NCBI GenBank assembly: GCA_002399085.1
Contig: DHCY01000028.1
Span: 548 to 61,355 of the forward strand
Length of the DNA: 60,808 nucleotides
Reading direction: 5' to 3'
Origin: Anaerolineaceae bacterium UBA4890
Lineage (GTDB): Bacteria > Chloroflexota > Anaerolineae > Anaerolineales > Anaerolineaceae
Below are positions 34,242 to 42,810 of the stretch, piece by piece. Within the stretch, counting starts at the first letter, position 1, and the number at the start of each line of letters is the position of its first letter. Under the pieces are notes generated by a model. It ran no database searches. It had not been told where the DNA came from and worked only from the letters and a program-made list of their open reading frames with translations. The position numbers were made by a program, and so were the translations under genes.

Positions 34242-34674
34242 GATTCTCCTCATTTTGCGAAATGTTTCTCCTATAAACCAGGAAAAAGGCAACAATTAAC
34301 AAAACCAACCCGCCACCGTCAAAATAGATAAAGCGGGAAATCGATCCGTGCAAGACGGCATGCTCCATTGGGATCGTGCCCAAAAGCAGGGTCTCACCAA
34401 CCAAACCAATCGTTTGCATGATAATTGCCTGGATGAGTGAAACCCGAAATTTACCAGGGTGGTAAAGGGCAAATGTGTATGGCACCTGCCACATCAAAAA
34501 AAGAATGCCATAGCCGATAATCACAACTCTGCCAACTTCCCCACTGAGTTCATAACCAGCCATGTACAATTGCGGTCGGGCGATGAAATCAAGCGCACAA
34601 GCCAGGTTCACCCCGAAGACAAGCCCAATCAGAGCCCGTGCAATCCATTCCCGCAGCCTGGCGGCGTTTTTCAT
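34228..34674 (-). CDS. Four-helix membrane protein of unknown function
   Basis: 148 aa. Four hydrophobic helices (about 13-33, 46-68, 80-102, 116-134), a short basic N terminus, and a charged C-terminal tail YRRNISQNEENHELV. I do not recognise the family. It lies between recF (2-base gap) and a nitroreductase gene (14-base overlap), so it is probably translated with both. Confidence 0.6.
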   Translation of the reverse strand: MKNAARLREWIARALIGLVFGVNLACALDFIARPQLYMAGYELSGEVGRVVIIGYGILFLMWQVPYTFALYHPGKFRVSLIQAIIMQTIGLVGETLLLGTIPMEHAVLHGSISRFIYFDGGGLVLLIVAFFLVYRRNISQNEENHELV

Positions 34675-34676
34675 CT

Positions 34677-35891
34677 TCAGGTTTCCTTCGTAACCACGCC
34701 GCGCTGCACCTTCCAGACTTCATGCTGAGCCAGAAATCCGGGCTCAAACATCTCCAGGTCGGTGGTGGTGACAAACGCCTGTTCCACCTTGTCGAGTAAA
34801 CCAAGCAGGGCAGCCCGACGAACCGGATCCAGCTCTGCCATGACCTCGTCCAGGAGCAGCACAGGCCATTCGCCGCTACGCTGCTTCATTAGATCTACTT
34901 CGGCAAACTTGAGCGAGAGCAGTGCTGTGCGCATCTGCCCCCTTGAACCGTAATCGCCCAGGTCAACCTGGTTTGCCAAAAACCGCAGCTCATCGCGGTG
35001 TGGACCGCTGCTGGTTGAACCGCGCATAATGTCATCTTTCCGATGTTGGATTAATTCTATAAGAAAACAGGTTTCGATTTCCTTGGTTCCAATGGCACTG
35101 GCTTCAGCCAGACGCTGCACACCAGGCAAAGCAATCTGCCCTGAGAGCACCCGGGTGGGGTCAAACGAGGGTTGGTATTCGAGCCGTAGAATTTCGCCTC
35201 CCTGTGTCAGCTGCTCGTGGCTCTGGCGGGCTAATTCTTCCAGCTGGGTAAGCACACTAATTCGTCCGCGCATCAGGTGGGCGCCATGCTCCGCCAGCAT
35301 CCCATCCCAATAATCCAGCTGGTCCGGCGGACCGCCAAATTCGCCCAATCTCTTTAAAAGGGCATTACGGCGGGTCATCGCCTGGTTGTAGCGCAGCAGA
35401 TGTTTGGAATAGCCTGGCTCTATCTGGCAAAGGATCTCATCCAGATAGCGGCGGCGGTCAGAAGGACCACCTTCGAAGATCTTTGCCATCTGCGGCAGAA
35501 ATGAAACCGCGTTGAACTGCCCATACAACTCGCTAAAACGCCGGTTGACGCCGTTGAGCAAGGCTTCTTTTCGAAAGCGTGTACTGCCGTTGCCGCCATT
35601 TGGTTCCTGGATAAGGCGCACCTCCAGGGTATTTTTGCGTCCTCCTCTTTCAAACTCGCCAACGATTCTCCCAACCTTGATCGGTTCGGCTTCAGGCAGG
35701 TTGAAATTGAGCAACTGCCGATCCGAGCTGGCACTGAAAGAGGTGAATAGCGCCATAAACGACACTGCTTCCAAAATTGTGGTTTTGCCCTGGGCATTCG
35801 CGCCATGGAATAAAATCACCCGCCTGGGAAAATCAAGCTCCAGGCGGGAGAAAATGCGAAAATTTGTCAGCGAAAGGCGGGTGAGATGCAT
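34677..35891 (-). CDS. recF: DNA replication and repair protein RecF
   Basis: 404 aa, SMC-like ATPase that helps load RecA at gaps. The N terminus is typical: MHLTRLSLTNFRIFSRLELDFP followed by the Walker A FHGANAQGKTTILEAV. A middle region has LSFLPQ-type FLPQMAKIFEGGPSDRRRYLDE. The signature and Walker B regions are STSSGPHRDELRF and GEWPVLLLDEVMAELD. recF here is away from dnaA/dnaN, following def with a one-base overlap. Confidence 0.94.
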   Translation of the reverse strand: MHLTRLSLTNFRIFSRLELDFPRRVILFHGANAQGKTTILEAVSFMALFTSFSASSDRQLLNFNLPEAEPIKVGRIVGEFERGGRKNTLEVRLIQEPNGGNGSTRFRKEALLNGVNRRFSELYGQFNAVSFLPQMAKIFEGGPSDRRRYLDEILCQIEPGYSKHLLRYNQAMTRRNALLKRLGEFGGPPDQLDYWDGMLAEHGAHLMRGRISVLTQLEELARQSHEQLTQGGEILRLEYQPSFDPTRVLSGQIALPGVQRLAEASAIGTKEIETCFLIELIQHRKDDIMRGSTSSGPHRDELRFLANQVDLGDYGSRGQMRTALLSLKFAEVDLMKQRSGEWPVLLLDEVMAELDPVRRAALLGLLDKVEQAFVTTTDLEMFEPGFLAQHEVWKVQRGVVTKET

Positions 35892-36412
35892 TATTCGGTA
35901 AATTCATCTGCGTCTTCGGGCACAGGTTCGTACATCTCGCTGGCACGGTCGATGTAGAGAACGCCGTCCAGATGGTCGAGCTCGTGCTGAATGATGCGTG
36001 CCATCCAGCCTTCGGCTTTCACCCTTTGTGGTTTGCCGTGCCGGGTCAGGGCTTTCACAGTGATCTTTTCGTGCCGATCCACCTTGCCGATAAATCCTGG
36101 CACGGAGAGGCACCCTTCCATGCCCTCAACCATTTCATCAGAACGCTCCACGATTTCAGGATTGACCAAAACATAGCGTTTGGGCTTGGGTTCCGGGGCG
36201 TTTTCGTCTTCAGGTTCCTCAGCATACTCAATCACAACCAGCTGCAGTGACTCCCCAATTTGGGGTGCAGCCAGACCCACACCCGGTTCGGCGCGCATGG
36301 TCTCGAACATATCGTCGATTAAAGTCTGTAATTCTTTATCAAATTTCTTTACCGGTTTTGCTTTTAATCGCAAAAAAGGATCCGGAAAAGTTAATATTTC
36401 CTTCAATGCCAT
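35891..36412 (-). CDS. def: Peptide deformylase
   Basis: 173 aa. Removes the formyl group from nascent proteins. Motif 1 GVGLAAPQIG (about 44-53), motif 2 EGCLSVPG with Cys101, motif 3 QHELDHLDG with His143, Glu144 and His147: the full metal site. An acidic/proline insert (EPEDENAPEPKPK, about 66-78) enlarges the region before the second motif. Start ATG with GGAG upstream. Confidence 0.95.
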   Translation of the reverse strand: MALKEILTFPDPFLRLKAKPVKKFDKELQTLIDDMFETMRAEPGVGLAAPQIGESLQLVVIEYAEEPEDENAPEPKPKRYVLVNPEIVERSDEMVEGMEGCLSVPGFIGKVDRHEKITVKALTRHGKPQRVKAEGWMARIIQHELDHLDGVLYIDRASEMYEPVPEDADEFTE

Positions 36413-36447
36413 AACTTACTCCAATTGTAATCTCTAGATATTTTACC

Positions 36448-38121
36448 TTATCCAGGGGGCGGATTCAAAGGCGAAGTAACATCCTGGCTGGCGAGCAGGT
36501 CGCGTGACTCTTCCTGGAAGACTTTGAACCATTGGGCGATGCGGTCGCGCTCCTGGGCGGTCTGGCGGTCTTCCTTTTCCTGGGTGTGCGTGCCAATGCG
36601 GCTGAAAATATCCTGTTGTACCTTGGAAGGTTGATGGACATTATTAAACGTCAGCTGGGTGTTGCCAACCGAGATATAGACTGTGCCATAGTTGAAAAGC
36701 ATCGGGATGATGCCACGCCGTTCGTACTCAATGCTGAGGATATTTTCCAGGGGTGCAGCCCGCCGCGATTCCCTGCCAAAAGGCTTGCGGTCCAGGTCGA
36801 TCACCTGATTTGGGGTGAGTTGAAAAACATCATTACGCCAGTCGACATATTGGTAGATCATCACTGCACCAAAAACAAGCAAGAGGAACAGCCCCAGCGG
36901 GAGTGCCATGCTGTAATCGAGACCAGTGATATTACGGGTTAGCATAGCAATAATAAAAGCGAGTGTCAGAAGCAAACCCGTGAACGCAAGAAGCAGCTTC
37001 CTGAGCAGGATGATCCAATGCTTGCGGTAGGTAATCGAGCCGCCGGCTTCGTAACGAACTTTCAAAAAGTCGCTGAAGAGCCACTCAAAGAAGCCAATCT
37101 CAGCGTAGGGCATCTCGCTGTCGATTCCGTACTCTTCTTCCAACTCTTTTGAGGTGACTTCTTCGGGTGATTTGCCAAACTTCTCCCGCAGGGCTTTACG
37201 GATTTCACGGGCATCAAGCTCCAAATCAACGTGTTTGCTCTTTGACCAGTAGCTTTCGATCAGTTTGCCAATGGTTTTGGCATGGGCAACCCGCTCAAAA
37301 CGGATATCGCCGATGAAGGTGCGCACGATCACATCAGAATATCCGAGCAGTGCTCCCAGTTGGGTGGTTTTGACTCCCACTGAAATCAGTGTGGCGAGCG
37401 GGGCTTCCTGCCGGCTCTCATAAAATCCGGACACCTTTTCCACCCACACCATGCGCTTTGAGGTAACCAGGTAATAATCGTTTGCCCAGTTGTTGATATT
37501 CCAGAGCAGCCAGGTGGCACAGATTAAAAAAGCGATCACCATCCCAACCAGGGCTGCCATCGCGTTTTCAGCCTGAACAAAATTCAAGGCAAGTAAACTC
37601 GCGGCAAATGTAAGCAGCGGTGGTATCAGGGCAAAAAGCAGGAAAACGGGGTGTTTGCGGGCGATCAGGCTGACTCTCTCATCAGCTTCCAGCCAGGGCA
37701 TGTGCACCCGCCGCAACATAATCTGGCTGTTCGCCAACACTGTCAGGGTCTCGGCAAACGCGGGGCGGTCTTCACAGAGATGCTGAAGGTTTGCCCCCGA
37801 GAAAAACCAGACCCGGCTATTCGTTTGTGCCTGGATTGTCTCCTGGCGCTGGTTCGCCAGGTTTCTGGTTGCCAAACCGAGCACGTCGCCCCTCTGATAC
37901 GAATGGTTAAAATGCTGTTCCTGGTCAAAACCGACCAATTTGCCGGTTTCGACCAGGAACACACCATCAACTTCTTCGCCTTCTTCGAACAGGATTTCTC
38001 CCGCAGGCAGTTCCACCTCTACCAGTCCATCCGCGATGGCTGGCAGGTCTTCATCAGGCAGGGCGCTAAAAAGTGCGCTTTCCCTCAGAAATTGGGTGAA
38101 ACTATTGCTCGAGAAGGCCAT
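36448..38121 (-). CDS. Cyclic-nucleotide-binding-like membrane protein with two bPH2 domains
   Basis: 557 aa. Residues about 10-130 form a cNMP-binding-type beta roll (LPAGEILFEEGEEVDGVFLVETG). In the phosphate cassette the usual FGE is LGL (81-83), while Arg92 is kept, so true cNMP binding is doubtful. Two helices at about 157-210 are followed by a bPH2-like domain (about 215-290, YYLVTSKRMVWVEKVSGFYESRQEAPLA). After an acidic linker come two more helices (about 366-425) and a second bPH2 domain (about 430-512). Function unknown. It lies 20 bases downstream of clpC. Confidence 0.78.
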   Translation of the reverse strand: MAFSSNSFTQFLRESALFSALPDEDLPAIADGLVEVELPAGEILFEEGEEVDGVFLVETGKLVGFDQEQHFNHSYQRGDVLGLATRNLANQRQETIQAQTNSRVWFFSGANLQHLCEDRPAFAETLTVLANSQIMLRRVHMPWLEADERVSLIARKHPVFLLFALIPPLLTFAASLLALNFVQAENAMAALVGMVIAFLICATWLLWNINNWANDYYLVTSKRMVWVEKVSGFYESRQEAPLATLISVGVKTTQLGALLGYSDVIVRTFIGDIRFERVAHAKTIGKLIESYWSKSKHVDLELDAREIRKALREKFGKSPEEVTSKELEEEYGIDSEMPYAEIGFFEWLFSDFLKVRYEAGGSITYRKHWIILLRKLLLAFTGLLLTLAFIIAMLTRNITGLDYSMALPLGLFLLLVFGAVMIYQYVDWRNDVFQLTPNQVIDLDRKPFGRESRRAAPLENILSIEYERRGIIPMLFNYGTVYISVGNTQLTFNNVHQPSKVQQDIFSRIGTHTQEKEDRQTAQERDRIAQWFKVFQEESRDLLASQDVTSPLNPPPG

Positions 38122-38141
38122 TTTGTTTCATCGTCGTCAGG

Positions 38142-40649
38142 CTAATTTTCTGCTTGCGGTTGCTCTTCTGCCAACACTTCAGCCTCGGTGACTGGAGGAC
38201 TGACTCTTTCTTCTGCCGTAAAGGTCAGCTCGGATTCACCTTCCTCTTTGCTTACCTGGATCACATCGCCAGAAGTAAATTCACCTTCCAGCAAACGGAT
38301 AGCGAGTTTGCTCTCTACGTATTTCTGCAGAGCACGTTGCAGCGGGCGGGCACCAAAGAGCGGGTCATAGCCCTGCTCAGCCAGCCAATAGCGGGCAGAA
38401 TCATCGATTTTCAGGCTTACGTCATAATTTTGTAAACGCCCGGCGATTTCTTTCACCTGCAGGTCGACAATCTTGACTACATCATCTTTAGACAATGGAG
38501 CAAAAGTGATTATGTCGTCAATGCGGTTCAAGAATTCCGGTCTGAAAGCGTCTTTAAGCGCCTTTTCGATCTTCTCCTGGGAATCCTTGATCTCCTGAGG
38601 ATCATCGTCTTCTGCCAGGAAGCCAAGCGCGCCACCTTTGCGAACAAATTCAGTGCCCAGGTTACTGGTCATGATCAGAACAGTATTCTTAAAATCGACC
38701 ACCCTGCCCTGACCGTCGGTAAGACGACCATCATCCAGTATCTGCAGGAGCGCATTCCAGACTTCCGGGTGGGCTTTCTCGATTTCGTCAAACAAAACCA
38801 CGCGGTAAGGTCGCCGGCGAACAGCTTCGGTCAGCTGACCACCTTCTTCGTAGCCAACATATCCGGGAGGCGCACCGAACAAGCGGGATGCTGTATGCTG
38901 CTCGCGGTATTCGCTCATATCGAGGCGCACGAGCGCGTCTTCATCGTCAAACAAGAATTCTGCCAGTGCTTTTGCCAGCTCAGTCTTCCCGACGCCTGAA
39001 GGACCAATGAAGATAAACGAACCAACAGGTCGGTTGGGGTCCTTCAAACCGGAGCGAGCGCGGCGGATGGCATCGGAAACAGCCTTTATCGCTTCATCCT
39101 GCCCGATGATACGCTCATGCAGCCGGTCTTCCATGTGCAGCAATTTTTTGGTTTCAGATTCCATCAGTTGGGTGACCGGAATACCGGTCCACTGGTTGAT
39201 CACCTCGGCGATGTCATCGGAATCGACGACGTCGTCAAGTTTGTTCTCAGCTTCCCATTCCAATTGTCTCTGGTTGAAGCTTTCTTCAAGCTTAAGACGT
39301 TCAGACTTGAGCTTAACTGCCCGCTCATATTCACGGTCAAGGCTGGCTTTTTCTTCTTCAGTCAGCAAGCGGTCGATCTCTTTGCGGTCTTGCTTGAGGT
39401 CATCCGGCAGTGAATATAAAGCTACGCGCAGTTTTGCTGCGGCTTCGTCCATCAGGTCAATGGCTTTGTCGGGTAATTTACGCCCGGTCATATACCTGGC
39501 AGAAAGGTTTGCCGCTGCTTCGAGTGCTTCGTCAGATAGTTTGACTTTATGGTGCGCTTCATAGCGGTCGCGCAAACTCATGAGCATGCTGACAGTATCT
39601 TCTATGCTGGGTTCTTCTACATAAATCGGGGCAAAACGGCGCTCGAGGGCGGCGTCTTTTTCGATATATTTGTGATATTCATCCATTGTGGTTGCGCCGA
39701 TGCATTGCAGGTCACCCCTGGCGAGTGCCGGCTTGAGCATATTGGAGGCATCCATTGTGCCTTGGGCAGCGCCTGCGCCAACAACGTTGTGAAGTTCGTC
39801 TATGAACAAAATCACTTCACCGTCGCTCTCCTGGATTTCTTCGATGGAATTTTTGAGCCGCTCTTCAAATTCTCCTCTGAAGCGCGTGCCAGCGACCATC
39901 GCACCGAGGTCGAGCGAATAAACTAATTTGTCAGCCAGAATCTCGGGTACTTCATCGTTGGCAATTTTTTGCGCCAAACCCTCGACAATGGCGGTCTTGC
40001 CTACGCCAGCTTCACCGATCAGCACAGGGTTGTTCTTGGTGCGTCGGGAGAGCACCTGGATCAGGCGCATAATCTCAGCCTCGCGCCCATAAACCGGGTC
40101 GAGCTTGCCTTCCCGGGCTACCTGGGTAAGGTTGTGGGAATATTTCTCGAGAGTCTTGTAACGTCCCTCGAATTTTCCGCGCTGGGTGGCACGGGGACCA
40201 CCGCGCAGTTCCTGGATAACTCCCAAAACGTTGGTGCGGTTAATTCCTAATTCTTCCAAAGTGCGCGAGAGCTGCGTGCCTCTCTCTGCCAATATCGCCA
40301 GAAAAAGGTGCTCGGTGGAGATGTATTCATCGCCGAGGCGCGTCGCCTCGGTTTTCGCCATATCGACCACCATCTTGACGCGCGGGGTCAGAAAGACCTG
40401 CCCTGCCGGTCCGCCGAAGATGTTCGCCTTTGGCGTATTTCGCAAAATTGAGTCAATGCGGTCAACCAGGTCGCCAGGAACCACGTTTAAAGCTTCGATA
40501 ATTTGGGTAACGAAGCCTTGTGGCTGCTCAATCAGAGCGAGAAGAATATGCTCAGAGTCAATCTGATTATGCCCGTAACGCTGGATGATTTCAGCCGCAC
40601 GCGCAGCTGCATCCTGCGCTCTCTCTGAAAATTTATCAAAACGCATCAT
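38142..40649 (-). CDS. clpC: ATP-dependent Clp protease ATP-binding subunit ClpC
   Basis: 835 aa (or 834 from the second ATG). Two N-terminal Clp repeats (about 1-145), AAA1 with GEAGVGKT at 212-219, a short coiled middle domain with UVR-like charge pattern (about 425-480), and AAA2 with GPSGVGKT at about 555. The C-terminal 40 residues are acidic. It unfolds proteins for ClpP and is regulated by adaptors in Firmicutes; no mcsA, mcsB or ctsR is adjacent. SD GAGG. An imperfect inverted repeat lies 46 bases upstream. Confidence 0.93.
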   Translation of the reverse strand: MMRFDKFSERAQDAAARAAEIIQRYGHNQIDSEHILLALIEQPQGFVTQIIEALNVVPGDLVDRIDSILRNTPKANIFGGPAGQVFLTPRVKMVVDMAKTEATRLGDEYISTEHLFLAILAERGTQLSRTLEELGINRTNVLGVIQELRGGPRATQRGKFEGRYKTLEKYSHNLTQVAREGKLDPVYGREAEIMRLIQVLSRRTKNNPVLIGEAGVGKTAIVEGLAQKIANDEVPEILADKLVYSLDLGAMVAGTRFRGEFEERLKNSIEEIQESDGEVILFIDELHNVVGAGAAQGTMDASNMLKPALARGDLQCIGATTMDEYHKYIEKDAALERRFAPIYVEEPSIEDTVSMLMSLRDRYEAHHKVKLSDEALEAAANLSARYMTGRKLPDKAIDLMDEAAAKLRVALYSLPDDLKQDRKEIDRLLTEEEKASLDREYERAVKLKSERLKLEESFNQRQLEWEAENKLDDVVDSDDIAEVINQWTGIPVTQLMESETKKLLHMEDRLHERIIGQDEAIKAVSDAIRRARSGLKDPNRPVGSFIFIGPSGVGKTELAKALAEFLFDDEDALVRLDMSEYREQHTASRLFGAPPGYVGYEEGGQLTEAVRRRPYRVVLFDEIEKAHPEVWNALLQILDDGRLTDGQGRVVDFKNTVLIMTSNLGTEFVRKGGALGFLAEDDDPQEIKDSQEKIEKALKDAFRPEFLNRIDDIITFAPLSKDDVVKIVDLQVKEIAGRLQNYDVSLKIDDSARYWLAEQGYDPLFGARPLQRALQKYVESKLAIRLLEGEFTSGDVIQVSKEEGESELTFTAEERVSPPVTEAEVLAEEQPQAEN

Positions 40650-40694
40650 AGTGTTTTTTTCCTCTATTATTATTCTTATGCATCATGAAATATG

Positions 40695-40712
40695 TTGCAA
40701 CAAGTGTTCCAA
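40695..40712. promoter_or_regulatory. Inverted repeat upstream of clpC
   Basis: TTGCAAC, AAGT, GTTCCAA: 6 of 7 arm positions are complementary. It lies 46-63 bases before the clpC start, where an operator would be expected. It does not match the HrcA (CIRCE) or CtsR consensus. Confidence 0.35.
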
Positions 40713-40771
40713 GCTATAGTGTACGCGATGGGTGTAAGAATATGGTTAATTAAATGGCGAGTCTAGAATGG

Positions 40772-40911
40772 TTCTCTCACCCCCCTACCCCCCTCCGAGG
40801 AGGGGGTGGTAAGCTCGCGTGTGGTTTCGTAGTCCTGCTACAAGGAGGGAACGGTAATTTTGATGGCTAATTCTCTCACCCCCTACCCCCCTCCGAGGAG
40901 TGGGTGGTAAG
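40772..40911. repeat. Two C-rich dispersed elements
   Basis: Copies at 40772-40813 and 40871-40911, 99 bases apart. Each reads TCTCACCCCC, then CTACCCCC and CCTCCGAGGAG, ending in a G-tract and TGGTAAG. They are related to 438-500. They lie between clpC and a lipoprotein gene. Confidence 0.8.
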
Positions 40912-40917
40912 CAATTT

Positions 40918-41661
40918 TTACTTGCGGATTTCAAAAGTCCACGGTCCGCTTATGCTTTCGCTGCTGCTAGCCTGTTTGACCATAGCCTCGACAGCGGATT
41001 GAGCGTCAGCATTCCCAGCATAACCTGATGCTTCTGAAATATTATATTCGCTGATGCCCTGACCCTCTGCACAATCCAGAGTCAAACCAGGAAAATCTTT
41101 TGACAGGGCATCTTCGATGTAGGGAATACGCAGGTCTTCACAATAAGTCGCTCCAACAGCCAGTTCCAGGATCTCGAAGACTATCCGCTTCCCTTCCAGG
41201 TTCGCGGGGGGGATGTCTTTAAAAATGATGTCATCAATCTGGTAAGTTGCCATAGCATCCGCAGTGACACATTTTTCCAACTCGTTATAAGAAGGCTGGT
41301 AAAGACAGTACGTGTTACTGTTTTTTTGATAGAGGTTTTCAAAGAACCTGGTTTGCGCGACAAAAATGTCTTCTTCGCCTTCAATGCCTAATCTGACCTT
41401 ACTGATATACCAGTTTCGCCAATCGGGGTGAGGAAATTTCACCCTCAATACCAGGTCATTACCTTCCATGGCTACATGCAAGAGCTCAGCTGTCAAGCCC
41501 GATTGAGTAGCCTGAATCGATTCGGTTATCCACGAAGTAGTTGCCTTATTTGCTAACGGATTCACGGGCACTGGGGTCTCTGTGGCTTTCTTACCACAAG
41601 CAGAGAGGGTCAATGTACCTAAAAGCAGGATAACCAGCAGTAGTTTTTGTATCTTTTTCAT
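40918..41661 (-). CDS. Lipoprotein of unknown function
   Basis: 247 aa from the ATG at 41661 (GGAGTAACG before it); the frame is open for 20 codons more. The signal peptide MKKIQKLLLVILLLGTLTLSAC has a perfect lipobox LSAC with Cys22. The mature part is mixed alpha/beta with four more cysteines (NTYCLYQP, EKCVTA, TYCEDLR, LDCAEG), which may form disulfides. No family recognised. It stands alone between the C-rich repeats and queA. Confidence 0.75.
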   Translation of the reverse strand: MKKIQKLLLVILLLGTLTLSACGKKATETPVPVNPLANKATTSWITESIQATQSGLTAELLHVAMEGNDLVLRVKFPHPDWRNWYISKVRLGIEGEEDIFVAQTRFFENLYQKNSNTYCLYQPSYNELEKCVTADAMATYQIDDIIFKDIPPANLEGKRIVFEILELAVGATYCEDLRIPYIEDALSKDFPGLTLDCAEGQGISEYNISEASGYAGNADAQSAVEAMVKQASSSESISGPWTFEIRK

Positions 41662-41799
41662 CGTTACTCCTTTCACTCCGTCAGACTTACCAGGCGAAGA
41701 GAAAATGAGCTGAACGCTCATAGCACCTAGTGTTTGTTCATATTTTAACCTTAATTGTGAAATCGGTTTTTTCGATCAACATTGGTGATGTCATTGTAT

Positions 41800-42810
41800 C
41801 TATATCAACAACATTGCGTCGCCAAAGGAGAAAAAACGATATCCTTCCGTCTTCGCGATTTCATAGGCATTCAAAATAGTCTCCCTTCCTGCGAAAGCGC
41901 TCACCAACATGAGCAGGGTCGATTTTGGAAGGTGGAAGTTCGTGATCATCGCGTCCACACACTTGAAGATATAGCCCGGTGTAATAAACAACCCGGTCTC
42001 GCCCGAGTAAGCCTCAATATGCCCACTCTGGCAGGCACTCTCAAGAGTGCGTACGCTGGTGGTTCCGACAGCAATTACCCTCCCGCCTGCTGCTTTGGTT
42101 TGGCGGATCGTTTCTGCCACTTCATCGCTCAAAAAACACCATTCGCGGTGGATTACATGCTCTTCAGCGTTCTCCTCAGTCACTGGCGCAAAGGTATCCA
42201 GCCCGACACGCAGCTCAATTTTCGCCAGGTTCACCCCTTTACCAACGATTTTCTCCAGCAATTCCGGCGTAAAGTGCAATCCTGCCGTTGGTGCTGCCGC
42301 AGACCCCGGCGTATGGTTATAGACTGTCTGATAACGTTCAGGGTCGCCCAAATAATTGTGGATGTACGGCGGCAGGGGTGTATGACCAGCCTGGTCAAAA
42401 AAGGCTTCGATCGGCTCGGCAAAATGCACGATGCGCTTGGAGCCTTCCAAAACCGTCTCAACCTCCCCGCATGGTCCGTTCTCGATCGCGAAAGTGCGCC
42501 CAGTATTCATGCCGCTGCCACCCACCAGGACTTCCCAACGTAATTGATCGAGTTTATTGAGCAGCAACACTTCAATCTTGCCACCGCCCGGTAATTTTTT
42601 GCCAAAAAGCCGGGCAGGGATGACCCGCGTCTCATTGACAACCAGCAAATCACCTGCGCGCAGGTAATCCACGATGTCATAAAAATGGCGATGTTCAATG
42701 GCACCATTCTGACGGTTTAGGACAAGCAGGCGGGAATGGTCGCGCGGTTCAGCTGGAACCTGGGCAATGAAATGCTCAGGCAGATCGTAATTAAATTCTT
42801 CTGTTTTCAT
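41800..42810 (-). CDS. queA: S-adenosylmethionine:tRNA ribosyltransferase-isomerase
   Basis: 336 aa. Makes epoxyqueuosine at tRNA wobble position 34. Begins MKTEEFNYDLPEHFIAQVPAEPRDHSRLLVL, contains VVNETRVIPARLFGKK, GSAAAPTAGLHFT and VGLDTFAPVTEE, and ends NAYEIAKTEGYRFFSFGDAMLL, all characteristic. Its start overlaps the ruvB stop by 4 bases (ATGA), a frequent ruvB-queA pairing. Confidence 0.96.
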   Translation of the reverse strand: MKTEEFNYDLPEHFIAQVPAEPRDHSRLLVLNRQNGAIEHRHFYDIVDYLRAGDLLVVNETRVIPARLFGKKLPGGGKIEVLLLNKLDQLRWEVLVGGSGMNTGRTFAIENGPCGEVETVLEGSKRIVHFAEPIEAFFDQAGHTPLPPYIHNYLGDPERYQTVYNHTPGSAAAPTAGLHFTPELLEKIVGKGVNLAKIELRVGLDTFAPVTEENAEEHVIHREWCFLSDEVAETIRQTKAAGGRVIAVGTTSVRTLESACQSGHIEAYSGETGLFITPGYIFKCVDAMITNFHLPKSTLLMLVSAFAGRETILNAYEIAKTEGYRFFSFGDAMLLI

